Notes: a model not told the origin generated them from the sequence alone. 41,210 bases of DNA from Lentisphaeraceae bacterium (GCA_021232515.1 JAJPOQ010000126.1:1-41210); one strand, 5' to 3'; numbered from the stretch's first letter, positions 33,901 through 41,130 are shown. A program made the numbers and translations.

Positions 33901-34581
33901 TCTGAAGAGGAAAGACTTTTTGCTGTAGAGTCTCTGGCATTCATCAAAGATAAATCCGCCGCACTGACTCTTATTGAATTAGCGAAAGAAGAAATTCCAA
34001 TTAAAAAAGATATCACTCAGTGGATTTTCAATAGAAGACTTACTGACTGGTCAAAGTTAGATATTGCTGAAGAAGTGAAAAGTATTTACGATCCTGCCAA
34101 GTTTATTGTCAACTCCATAACAGTCCCAGAAGAACCGGAGTTTAAGGCTCTAGATCAAGAAAGAATTCTTTCACTCCAAGGTGATGCATCTCGCGGTAAA
34201 CAAAAGATAATGAGCTGCACCATGTGTCACCAGATCAATGATATTGGTCCTAATTATGGGCCTATGCTGAAAGGTTGGGCCAGTAAGCAAACTACTGCCG
34301 CGACTATTAATGCCATTGTCGCACCATCAAAAGGTATAGCTCATGGGTTTAAAGGCATCGAGCTTACACTCAAAAATGGTGAGAAAGTGCAGGGTATTGC
34401 TGACTCCATGGCCGATCCGATGATTCTTGTATCTACTGGTGGCATTAGACAGATTATTCCCAAAGAAAGAATAACTAAGCAGAAAAATATGAAGCGCTCT
34501 CTGATGCTCTCAGCTCAACAATTAGGACTTTCAGAACAAGATGTTGCCGACATCGTCGAATATATGAAAAATTGGCAATGA
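30919..34581 (+). CDS. ThuA - beta-propeller dehydrogenase-like - HEAT - cytochrome c fusion
   Basis: A 1220-residue exported protein (signal peptide about 1-24, SIFA) behind AGGAAG. The order is: a ThuA-like domain (about 28-275; ILFIAGNTKHRHGFHEYRAG, MSIMFMHYGVHPTKEIG, KQALIWCHDSKNGIRGAGFV); a lysine-rich linker (about 330-360); a dehydrogenase-type propeller (about 370-790; LEITRWASSPQLYNPTNMDI, DANGDGKANESHVF, DGAIYIADWYDARSGGHG); HEAT repeats (about 800-1060); and a C-terminal heme-binding domain with C1100-T-M-C-H1104 then NDIGPNYGPMLKGWA, as in TIGR02603-type proteins. It likely oxidises a sugar-like substrate in the periplasm and passes electrons through the heme. Compare the operon at 19801-24017, where ThuA is separate. 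Confidence 0.9.
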   Translation: MRKTIKLILALFVMLSPLGGSIFAKEKDVKKILFIAGNTKHRHGFHEYRAGSILLANALNESGLPVEAKVHWYGWPEDESIFDGVDTCVVYADKGGDFGVKYEFLDKKINEGMSIMFMHYGVHPTKEIGEKYYKKWLGGYYDDDFSVNPSWIADITAKSGHPVGRGIHKPVKVYDELYWNLHFDKDCNDCYQLASATPTRENMIRYGSRKFWNKSAAEKLGQKQALIWCHDSKNGIRGAGFVGGHYHNNWAIDGYRKLVLNTIAWVARVEVPENGVESKAVTKAMLNENLNRPDYPEEIELPSPSLFEQKPGTYPELGPDGRMVQVLRKASKKVSDEKKKPATKEVKPEQSSIKPTVKDAYPWPVKKFENVDLDLFDLGDDLEITRWASSPQLYNPTNMDIDQKGRIWLTEAVNYRRQNTFRRAKGDRIVVLVDANGDGKANESHVFHQDANLSAPLGIAVFDNKVIVSQPPELIVYTDVNRNLKFEEGVDKKETLLTGFNGRQHDHSLHSVTAGPDGKFYFNSGNCGAIFTDKSGKTFRMNAKYRGGALEEYFYVRNYELNGAKSDDGFVWTSGFTVRMNPDGSQAEIIGHGYRNSYEQTINSLGEVFQSDNDDYSSCRNSYVLEYGSAGYYSRDGEYKWQSERRPGQAIPRAHWRQDNPGTFDAGDVYGAGGPTGVCFYENGALGEKWQGMYLSCEATRNIVYGYHPEQKGATYKMERFKFLTSHGEKQSEKSLWFRPSDISVGPDGAIYIADWYDARSGGHGTLDPTASGAIYRIAPKGFKSVVPGFDLSTVDGQIEALKSPAVNVRYLGFKALKESGEKAFAQVQLLLDHKNEFVASRGIWLLPYLGENGLRKCIGLLQSKNPKTRLVAYRALRRADVNILPFAKKLANDESPVVRRDVALSLRHFSVEDSADIFLTLFKNMGSSYDKNYVESIGLGAENKETAIWKFLKFAQKQEDPLKWSDTFARITWRLGTPAAVKDLKSRVISTELSEEERLFAVESLAFIKDKSAALTLIELAKEEIPIKKDITQWIFNRRLTDWSKLDIAEEVKSIYDPAKFIVNSITVPEEPEFKALDQERILSLQGDASRGKQKIMSCTMCHQINDIGPNYGPMLKGWASKQTTAATINAIVAPSKGIAHGFKGIELTLKNGEKVQGIADSMADPMILVSTGGIRQIIPKERITKQKNMKRSLMLSAQQLGLSEQDVADIVEYMKNWQ

Positions 34582-34595
34582 AAATTTCAAACTCC

Positions 34596-34626
34596 TGTTA
34601 AGAGTCGCGAAACTTTTTCCTTCTAT
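34596..34626 (+). promoter_or_regulatory. Shared promoter motif with no gene directly behind it
   Basis: TGTTAAGA (34596-34603), 15 nt, CCTTCTAT (34619-34626), then TAGAAAG. It starts 14 bp after the previous stop codon and is followed within 75 bp by an intrinsic terminator rather than by an ORF. Confidence 0.7.
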
Positions 34627-34632
34627 TAGAAA

Positions 34633-34698
34633 GCAATCTCACACACACCATACATGCACACATCAAATCTCACTGTCTTCGGGCAGTGGGGTTTTTAT
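34633..34698 (+). ncRNA. Candidate small terminated RNA of about 65 nt
   Basis: A start about 7 nt after the CCTTCTAT element at 34619-34626 and the terminator ending near 34698 would give a short RNA. It contains a CACACACACCA stretch and no plausible ORF. A related CACACACACCA-terminator module follows the last DUF1552 gene at 38790-38843. It could instead be an attenuator for the 34893 operon or the 3' end of the preceding message. Confidence 0.4.
34668..34698 (+). terminator. Intrinsic terminator with TTCG loop
   Basis: CACTGTC (34671-34677) pairs with GGCAGTG (34682-34688) around a TTCG tetraloop. Wobble and GC pairs extend the stem, and GTTTTTATT follows. Confidence 0.8.
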
Positions 34699-34778
34699 TA
34701 TGGGGAGATTCCTTAAAGGTAGACTCATTTATCCAAAAGTTTGTATCGAGGCTAATTTTGAATTTTATTTTATATAGG

Positions 34779-34809
34779 TGTTAAGACCGAATAGAAAAAA
34801 TCCTTCTAT
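34779..34809 (+). promoter_or_regulatory. Shared promoter motif (DUF1592-DUF1552 pair 3)
   Basis: TGTTAAGA (34779-34786), 15 nt, CCTTCTAT (34802-34809), then TAGAAAATGTAAGGATC. It ends 22 nt before the leader ORF ATG and 83 nt before the main ATG. Confidence 0.75.
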
Positions 34810-34831
34810 TAGAAAATGTAAGGATCAAAAC

Positions 34832-34903
34832 ATGAAGTCAGCGAAGAGAAATTTTGCTTATGATGTGGCATGGCCACAATCGAGGTTAAAGAATGAAAAT
34901 TAA
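34832..34903 (+). CDS. 23-codon leader ORF overlapping the cytochrome lipoprotein start
   Basis: ATG at 34832 lies 7 nt after AAGGA and 22 nt after the promoter element. The frame begins MKSAKRNFAYDVAWPQ and stops with TAA at 34901-34903, overlapping the main ATG (34893) by 11 nt in another frame. This mirrors the 13430 leader ORF in the first DUF1592 operon. The two peptides do not look alike, so position rather than sequence may matter. Confidence 0.45.
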   Translation: MKSAKRNFAYDVAWPQSRLKNEN

Positions 34904-37439
34904 GTCTTTACATACAAGTCTGACTCTCGGTGCAGTATTACTTTTCGCAGGTTGTCATAACGAAACAACGCAAAGTGCTGACAAGCATGAGCAAAAAGGC
35001 ATTGTTGAAGTAGCCCAAGTTGCAAAAAAATCTGAAGAAACAGTTCAAAAAGTTTCTGAAAAGAAAACAGATAAGAATAGTCTCGATGCCCACGAAACTG
35101 CTTTGAGCAGCAACGCACTCAAGCCGTTTATTAATGATTACTGTATCTCTTGTCACGGCACCAAGAAGCAAAAAGGCGATACCCGCTTTGATCACCTAGA
35201 TTACGTTATCTCGGATAATCTCGAAGCCGTTCATTACCAAGATATACTCGATGTTTTAAATAGCGCCGAAATGCCACCAGAGGATGATCCTCAACCATCC
35301 AAAGAAACTATTGAAGTTGTTATCCGCGAACTAACAGAAGGTTTGTTTACTGCTCGTAAACAGCTGGCATCAACTGGTGGTAAAGTAACAATGAGACGTT
35401 TGACTCGAAGAGAATATGGCGCTACCATGCGACATCTTTTCGGTTTGGAACCAGAATCAAAACAGATTCCTCCGGACGAAGGCGTAGAGAATTTCGATAC
35501 TGTCGGAGTTCGTCAGGATTTTAACTCAAAGCATTTAGATCACTATTATGATTTGGCGAAGAAGGTTCTGTCTACGAGTTTCAAACTGGCGGGTACTCGT
35601 AAAGCATTTGAAGTTAATGAACAACACCCTGAATCTTTTTGGAATACAAATTTCCAAAGGTTCTTAGATGAGCATAAGAATAAGCCCAAATCTGCCGGCA
35701 AAGTATATAGACTTTCAAGAATGCGCGAAGCTTACTTTAGACTTCCGAATACAGAAACTGGAGTTTATTTAGGTGAACCTTTGAGACACCTTACCTATAG
35801 CTTTAGAATAGATCCACGAGCTAAGTATAAAATTAGTGTAAAGTCAGGTATTCATGGACAAGTTGCACCTTTCCGAAGGTTTGTAAGACTAGCAACAACC
35901 AAAGACGAGGAGTTAGCTGGTGTAATTCTGGTTAATGGCACAGAAGATAAGCCAACAGAAAGTACAATTGAGGTTATTCCTAAAACTCTGAATTCTAAGA
36001 TTGGTGGCTATGTAGCCGAAGATCGTTCAGGAGCATGGTTGTCGCACTACTTGAAATTTATTCAGCGTTATGAAGGAGTTGATGCCAAAAATGAAGGTTT
36101 AATCTGGATAGATTCGTTCAAATGTGAAGGGCCATATTATCCCGAAGAGAGAAGTTTTTTTGATAAACTGCTTTGCCCGGATGAACCTACCGCTAAGAAG
36201 CCCTCAAAGATAGTATGGAATGATGACAATGCTAGAGAACTAATTGAGAAGTTTACAGTTGAATCCTTTAGGCAAAAAAGACCTTCAGTAGATTTTTTCG
36301 ATGGTCTACATGACTTTTACAAGAATCAAAAGAGTCTAGGACTTAACTTTCAAGAAGCAATGATTGAGACCCTAGCAGTAGTTTTATCATCACCGAGTTT
36401 CTTATTTTTAAATGAAGACAATCAGAAAGAAGTGACTGCTCAAGATAAAGCTATTCGCATATCTTACTTCCTAACTAGTTCACAGCCAGATCTAGAGCTT
36501 ATGACTAAAGTCAATAGTGCATCGAATGCAGTTATAAGAAAAGAAATTGATCGACTTTTGGAGAAAAGTGATTATCGCGATTTTAGCGAAGGCTTCGCAA
36601 GTCAATGGGCGGACTTTGTAAGATTTGAAAATATCACGGTTAATCCGGTCAAGTATCCGACTTATAATAGAGGCTTACGCTACTCCATGAAACAGGAGGT
36701 AATTCATTTCTTCCAAGAGATGCTTCGTCAAAATTTACCTATTTCAAATCTCATTAAATCTGACTTCGTCACGGTGAATGCTCAGTTGGCAACCTTGTAT
36801 GATATCCCAAATATCAAGAACAATAGCTTTGAGAAAATTACACTTGCTGAAAACTCCCCAAGAGGTGGTTTTTTATCTCAAGGCTTATTCCTCATGGCTG
36901 GTTCCAATGGTGATCGTTCATCGCCAACTATCAGAGGGATGATGGCGATGAATCGCATTATGAATAAAACCGTTCCACCTCCGCCACCGAACGTTCCTGA
37001 GCTCGGTTCTGACGTCAAAAATGTTTTAACGAATAGAGAACTAGTGGAGTTGCATCAGTCGCAAGTTCAGTGTGCTTCATGTCATAGAGAAATGGATTCA
37101 GTGGGCCTGGCCTTTGAGAACTTCGATGTTATTGGCCGTTGGCGAGGTGTTGAGAGAATGACTCTGAAGGACAAAGCACCGGTTAAGATAAGTGGTTCTT
37201 TAGAGGGAAAGAAACCTTTCAACAACTACCTAGAATTTAAAAATGGCTTATTGAGTTACGAAGAAAGTTTGGCTCGAAATATGGTAGAGTCCCTTCTGGT
37301 ATACGGACTTGGCCGTGACATAGAATTCACAGATACTCCTCATATCGATGCCATTTTGGAAAAAGTTAGATCAAACAACTACCGAATAAAAGATATGATC
37401 TATGCTGTCGTTGAAAGTCCACTTTTTGTGAAGAATTAA
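34893..37439 (+). CDS. DUF1592-family cytochrome lipoprotein
   Basis: An 848-residue protein. The N-terminus (SLTLGAVLLFAGC) is a lipoprotein signal with lipobox FAGC, Cys21, so it is membrane anchored, unlike its two paralogs. A charged linker (about 30-75) precedes the heme motif C84-I-S-C-H88. Then follow DUF1587 (GKVTMRRLTRREYGATMRHL), DUF1595/DUF1592 (with IRISYFLTSSQPDLELM), DUF1588 (TVPPPPPNVPELG; QCASCHREMDSVGLAFENFD, less canonical than the other two) and DUF1585 (MVESLLVYGLGRDIEFTD). The start at 34893 is reached through the leader ORF overlap; no strong ribosome site lies directly before it, which fits coupled translation. The DUF1552 partner follows after 13 bp. The reaction is unknown. 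Confidence 0.88.
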   Translation: MKIKSLHTSLTLGAVLLFAGCHNETTQSADKHEQKGIVEVAQVAKKSEETVQKVSEKKTDKNSLDAHETALSSNALKPFINDYCISCHGTKKQKGDTRFDHLDYVISDNLEAVHYQDILDVLNSAEMPPEDDPQPSKETIEVVIRELTEGLFTARKQLASTGGKVTMRRLTRREYGATMRHLFGLEPESKQIPPDEGVENFDTVGVRQDFNSKHLDHYYDLAKKVLSTSFKLAGTRKAFEVNEQHPESFWNTNFQRFLDEHKNKPKSAGKVYRLSRMREAYFRLPNTETGVYLGEPLRHLTYSFRIDPRAKYKISVKSGIHGQVAPFRRFVRLATTKDEELAGVILVNGTEDKPTESTIEVIPKTLNSKIGGYVAEDRSGAWLSHYLKFIQRYEGVDAKNEGLIWIDSFKCEGPYYPEERSFFDKLLCPDEPTAKKPSKIVWNDDNARELIEKFTVESFRQKRPSVDFFDGLHDFYKNQKSLGLNFQEAMIETLAVVLSSPSFLFLNEDNQKEVTAQDKAIRISYFLTSSQPDLELMTKVNSASNAVIRKEIDRLLEKSDYRDFSEGFASQWADFVRFENITVNPVKYPTYNRGLRYSMKQEVIHFFQEMLRQNLPISNLIKSDFVTVNAQLATLYDIPNIKNNSFEKITLAENSPRGGFLSQGLFLMAGSNGDRSSPTIRGMMAMNRIMNKTVPPPPPNVPELGSDVKNVLTNRELVELHQSQVQCASCHREMDSVGLAFENFDVIGRWRGVERMTLKDKAPVKISGSLEGKKPFNNYLEFKNGLLSYEESLARNMVESLLVYGLGRDIEFTDTPHIDAILEKVRSNNYRIKDMIYAVVESPLFVKN

Positions 37440-37452
37440 AGAGAGAAAGCTT

Positions 37453-38751
37453 ATGTCACTTATTACAAATAAAACAACACGTAGATCCTTCTTGAGAACA
37501 AGTAGCTGTCTTTTGGCTTTGCCTTTCCTAGATTCTGTAGCAGGAACAAGCTCAGCAACCAAACCTAAGAGATTGGTTTTCATGGGAGGTGGTTATGGAT
37601 TCACTCACGCATATCATGGTAAAGGAAAAAGCTTTTTCCCTGACACTGCTGGGAAATTTGCAGAGATCGGATTAACTCACACTATGAAGCCTCTTGAGCG
37701 TCATAAGAATGACATAACGATGATTGGGAATCTGACTAATCTAGGTGTTAGTAACCCTCACGGAGGAAGTGAGTTTCATTTAAGCTGTGGGCGTTATAGA
37801 GAGCATGAGTCTAGTATATCTTGCGATCAAATTGCAGCGAAAACCATTGGCAAAGATTGCCGTTTTCCTTCTCTTGTTCTGTCTGGCAATGACAATATGC
37901 CAGGGCAGGGTGCTGGCCATGGTGGTGGGTATTCTTTGTCTGCTGACGAGCGTGGCCGATCCATTCCGGCTATAGATACTCCTCTGAGACTTTATAAAAC
38001 ACTTTTTGCTCAGAAGGGAGATTCCAGTGAAAAGGTTTTGGCACGAATAAATAAGCGCAAAAGTATCTTGGATTTAGTTCATAAAGACGCAGCGAATATT
38101 CAGAAGAAAATAGCTAAAGAAGACGCCGTAAAATTAGATCAATATTTCACCTCCGTGAGAGAGGTGGAGCAGACTTTAAGTCGTGAAAAGAAATGGGCCA
38201 ATGTCCCTAAACAGCAAGCTTCATTTTCAGCTCCAGTAGATGGTTTAGACGGTTCCAAAGAAGTGAATCTTATGTATGATATGATGATACTTGCTTTACA
38301 GTCAGATATGACGAGAGTTATTTCTTATAGACAACCAGTTGCTTCGATCATTAAGAGTCTTGATATATCTTTGTCAGCTCACTCTTTGAGTCATTATGGA
38401 AGTTCTCCGGAAAGAAGGGAAGCTTCTGAGAGACGAGATGCCAAGATAATGGATCTTTATGCAGGGTTTATTGATCGTCTGAAGAGGACTAAAGATGACG
38501 ACGGTCAGAGTTTGTTTGATAGCACAATCATTAATTATGGCTCCAATCTAAAAACAGGCCATGGTACCAATGACATTCCTATAATTATGTCTGGTGGAGG
38601 TGCTAAGAACCTTATTAAAGGTCAGCATATCATTCTTCCTAAAAAGAATACTTCACTTGGTCGATACTGGTTAACTTTACTTCAGGAGGCTGGGGTCAAA
38701 ACTGACAAGTTTAATTACGATGATAAAACCCTACCAGAAATTTTAGTTTAA
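37453..38751 (+). CDS. DUF1552 protein, Tat-exported
   Basis: A 432-residue protein with twin-arginine signal TTRRSFLRTSSCLLALPFLD. Family segments: RLVFMGGGYGFTHAYHGKGK, IGNLTNLGVSNPHGGSEFHL, EVNLMYDMMILALQSDMTRV, INYGSNLKTGHGTNDIPIIM. It is the most divergent of the three DUF1552 copies here, as its cytochrome partner at 34893 is of the DUF1592 copies, suggesting the pairs diverged together. It ends the operon; a terminator lies about 60 bp downstream. Confidence 0.88.
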   Translation: MSLITNKTTRRSFLRTSSCLLALPFLDSVAGTSSATKPKRLVFMGGGYGFTHAYHGKGKSFFPDTAGKFAEIGLTHTMKPLERHKNDITMIGNLTNLGVSNPHGGSEFHLSCGRYREHESSISCDQIAAKTIGKDCRFPSLVLSGNDNMPGQGAGHGGGYSLSADERGRSIPAIDTPLRLYKTLFAQKGDSSEKVLARINKRKSILDLVHKDAANIQKKIAKEDAVKLDQYFTSVREVEQTLSREKKWANVPKQQASFSAPVDGLDGSKEVNLMYDMMILALQSDMTRVISYRQPVASIIKSLDISLSAHSLSHYGSSPERREASERRDAKIMDLYAGFIDRLKRTKDDDGQSLFDSTIINYGSNLKTGHGTNDIPIIMSGGGAKNLIKGQHIILPKKNTSLGRYWLTLLQEAGVKTDKFNYDDKTLPEILV

Positions 38752-38807
38752 ACAAAGCTTTGTGCGCCATAGGGCGATTCAAAACATTCTTCCACACACA
38801 CCAAGTA

Positions 38808-38843
38808 AAAATCCCACTGTCTTAGGAAAGTGGGATTTTTTTT
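38808..38843 (+). terminator. Intrinsic terminator after the third DUF1552 gene
   Basis: AAAATCCCACT (38808-38818) pairs with AGTGGGATTTT (38829-38839) around a 10-nt loop, with an eight-T run. The preceding CACACACACC stretch and the ACTGTCTT loop entry are shared with the terminator at 34668. Confidence 0.85.
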
Positions 38844-39132
38844 GCGATCATTTCTAAGGTTTCGATGTCAATTTAGTTAATTGAAATTGTTCTATAAAAC
38901 TTTTAAACTGCTCATGGTGCCTGCACTGAAAGCTTTTTCTATCTTATCGACTATACCGCTGCATAGATTTATAAGATTGTTATCTACTTCATAGGTGTTA
39001 GATATATTGCTACTTTCAGTAGATGGACTATCTCAGTCAGGCACTTTTATCTTATATTTTTAGACATAACTTAGCATAAAAACTATACACTCAACTAGGC
39101 TTTGAAGTCTACTTTTTCCTGCGCACAGAAAC
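38844..39132. other. Intergenic stretch without a recognised gene
   Basis: Between the terminator and the IS3 left end I see no ORF of note, no promoter motif copy and no RNA gene. Confidence 0.6.
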
Positions 39133-39196
39133 TGGAGTTACCCAAAAAATTTAGACATGATTATCTTGTAAATAATAATCGTAAGGTACCTAAAAT

Positions 39197-39475
39197 ATGT
39201 CATCTCGTAAACGTCGTACATTCAGCGATGAATTCAAGAAAGACGCAGTTCAACTTCTTGAAGAAAAAGGCTACAGTTTAAAAGAAGCGTCAGATTCACT
39301 TGGAGTCAGTCAAAACAGTCTATGTAATTGGCGCAAAAAGTTTGGTAAAGACGCTCCCTCCAATGATCTTGAGAAGGAGAATCGAGCTCTTCGTAAAGAA
39401 GTCCAGAGGCTTCACGAAGAACGTGAAATCTTAAAAAAGGCGCTGGGCTACTTCGCCGCGGAAGATCAGAAATGA
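39197..39475 (+). CDS. IS3-family transposase OrfA
   Basis: A 92-residue protein with the HTH typical of IS3/IS911 OrfA: KRRTFSDEFKKDAVQLLEEK and LKEASDSLGVSQNSLCNWRK. A leucine-zipper-like coiled coil follows (ENRALRKEVQRLHEEREILK). It binds the element ends and is normally joined to OrfB by a programmed -1 frameshift. The slippery heptamer A-AAA-AAG sits in the right phase at 39433-39439, and OrfB starts in the -1 frame at 39472 with an ATGA overlap. OrfA itself looks intact. Confidence 0.92.
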   Translation: MSSRKRRTFSDEFKKDAVQLLEEKGYSLKEASDSLGVSQNSLCNWRKKFGKDAPSNDLEKENRALRKEVQRLHEEREILKKALGYFAAEDQK

Positions 39476-40168
39476 AATATCAATTCATTGAATATCATCG
39501 CCATTCCCACGAAGTAGCTCTTTTTTGCCCTATTCTCGAAGTAAGTCGTAGCTCCTATTATCACTGGAGAACTAAAAAACCTGGGCTCAGAGAAGTTTGG
39601 AGATTAAACCTAGTCAGTCGAATCACAGAACTATTTCAGCAGTTTAAATGTCGTTATGGTGCACCAAGAATCTATCAAGAGCTAAAAGCTGAATGAAGCT
39701 TGGGTTGCTGATATTATCTATATCGAAACTAAGGAAGGCTGGCTATACCTCGCTGTTATTTTAGATCTCTACTCCAGAAAAGTCATCGGCTGGAGCATGG
39801 ATAAACATATGAGAAAAGAATTAGCTCTAAAAGCTCTACGAATGGCGATAGATAATCGAGAATCAAAAGATGGCTTAATTCATCACTCTGACAGAGGCTC
39901 TCAATATACGTCTAAGGCTTATCAGCAAACTCTACGAAGCAATGGTATTACTACTAGTATGAGTCGTAAACGGTATTGTTGGGATAATGCTGTTGCTGAG
40001 AGTTTCTTTGCTACTCTTAAAACTGAATGCTGTTTTGAGCATGGAGTTTTTGAAAATAGAGAAACTGCAAGAGCCAACATCTTTGAGTATATAGAGACAT
40101 TTTGTAATTCTAAAAGAAGACATTCGTATATTGGTTATCTTGCACCTAATCAATTTGAAGCTATGTAA
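39472..40168 (+). pseudogene. IS3-family transposase OrfB (rve integrase), internally deleted
   Basis: The N-terminal part (39472-39696; [32 protein letters not shown]) runs into a TGA at 39694. From 39692, one frame over, the catalytic core resumes as [17 protein letters not shown] with [11 protein letters not shown] and [14 protein letters not shown], so all three D-D-E acids are present. Roughly 60 residues between the HTH_21 region and the core are missing. The junction GCTGAATGAAGC shows TGAA twice, as left by deletion between short repeats. The protein cannot be made as one chain, so the element is no longer autonomous. Confidence 0.85.
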
Positions 40169-40229
40169 ATAACACGTGTCCAATATTTCTGGAGAAGTCC
40201 ATTCTCATCATCTTAAAAAACCTGGAACT

Positions 40230-40580
40230 TCAGGAAAGTGAGTGTGATAATTTAAGTCCGTCAAAGTTAAAGAGGATATTTATTAGATAATTTTTGAATG
40301 CCTTAAAGCCTCTAGCTTTTGCTTTATGTAATTCATTGATATATTTGAGAATCGATACTTCGTATAGTTGATAATACCTTGTAAGTATTTCATGAATGTC
40401 TTGGCAACTTTTCTCAAGGCAGCCTGTTGATTACCTTTAGCGTGTTCAAACTATCGATAAAAGAAATTTTCTGTGTTTTCTTTGTCTTTATAATCCAAAA
40501 AGTATCGAAATGTTTCTTTATGAGCCCAAACTTTAGCGGTGGAAGAGGATGCTATTTTCTTAAGAATGAAAAAGTTCTGA
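40230..40580 (-). pseudogene. ISL3-family transposase C-terminal relic
   Basis: On the minus strand the frame reads KVWAHKETFRYFLDYKDKEN, then NFFYR-stop-FEHAKGNQQAA, then KYLQGIINYTKYRFSN. In another frame it continues HKAKARGFKAFKNYLINILF to a TGA at 40230-40232. This matches the C-terminal third of ISL3-family transposases of the KAxARGF(R/K)xFxNY subgroup. It has an in-frame stop and a frameshift, and the EGxNSKI block is lost at the shift. It is not the same subgroup as the fragment at 1-132. It lies directly beside the IS3 right end. Confidence 0.7.
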
Positions 40581-40641
40581 AGTTATTTTAATTCTAGATA
40601 TCGGAAGTCTTAAATCTTAAAACCGAAGAGTCTTACTGGAT

Positions 40642-40704
40642 AAGTCTTTCGTAGGCTTAAGTACACTCATCAGGAGTCGAACCTGAAACCTTCAGGTTCG
40701 TAGC
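40642..40704 (-). repeat. Partial copy of the tRNA-Arg 3' half (candidate att site)
   Basis: These 63 bp match 41148-41210 at 60 positions, in the same orientation and 506 bp apart. They include the T arm (GGTTCGACTCC on the minus strand) and the anticodon loop CTACGAA, but not the 5' half, which does not fold with it. It resembles the distal half-site left when an element integrates in a tRNA gene. Confidence 0.7.
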
Positions 40705-41130
40705 CATAACCTAGAAATACTTAGTTAAACATTTAGCTGAACTTTAGACCTGAAAATAATCTACGTAAACTTTACGTAGAATATTAGGTTCCCATACGTG
40801 AATTTAGAGTACATATTAACTTTTGTTTATTTTTGTAAGTATTTTGTATTTAGGTATTTGAGTGTTTATGTCATATTTCATGCAATGTTAAGTGGGATAA
40901 GGTTGGTGTTTAACTAAAGAATAACAATTGCTTACAATGTATACAGAATAAATAAAAGAGTCATACACGTATTCATCGGCATCAGGAGTAGTTGACTTAA
41001 GTATTTTCATCAAAATGAGTAGAGGGGCTTTACATGTATAATCATGAGGCGTAATGGTATTTTTCTCAGAAATTGATAGAAACCTTTTCAAAGCAATTAT
41101 GAATCCTACTATGTCATATCCCCTTATACA
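40705..41130. other. Interval between the two tRNA-Arg half copies
   Basis: AT-rich sequence with one 19-bp palindrome at 40761. A 94-codon minus-strand frame (40888-41172) starts inside the tRNA and shows no family features; I do not accept it as a gene. Confidence 0.5.
40761..40779. promoter_or_regulatory. Perfect 19-bp palindrome
   Basis: CTACGTAAA-C-TTTACGTAG is a perfect inverted repeat with 9-bp arms and a one-base centre, of the size of a repressor operator. There is no gene in reach to assign it to. Confidence 0.5.

Larger units (their letters stand above)
39133..40201 (+). mobile_element. IS3-family insertion sequence, internally deleted
   Basis: The element is bounded by 25-bp imperfect inverted repeats: left 39133-39157 (TGGAGTTACC...TTAGACA) and right 40177-40201 (TGTCCAATATTTCTGG...TCCA), matching at 18 of 25 positions. 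At 1069 bp it is shorter than the usual 1.2-1.3 kb because part of orfB is missing. The flanking 3-bp sequences (AAC and TTC) do not match, so no target duplication is visible. Confidence 0.8.
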
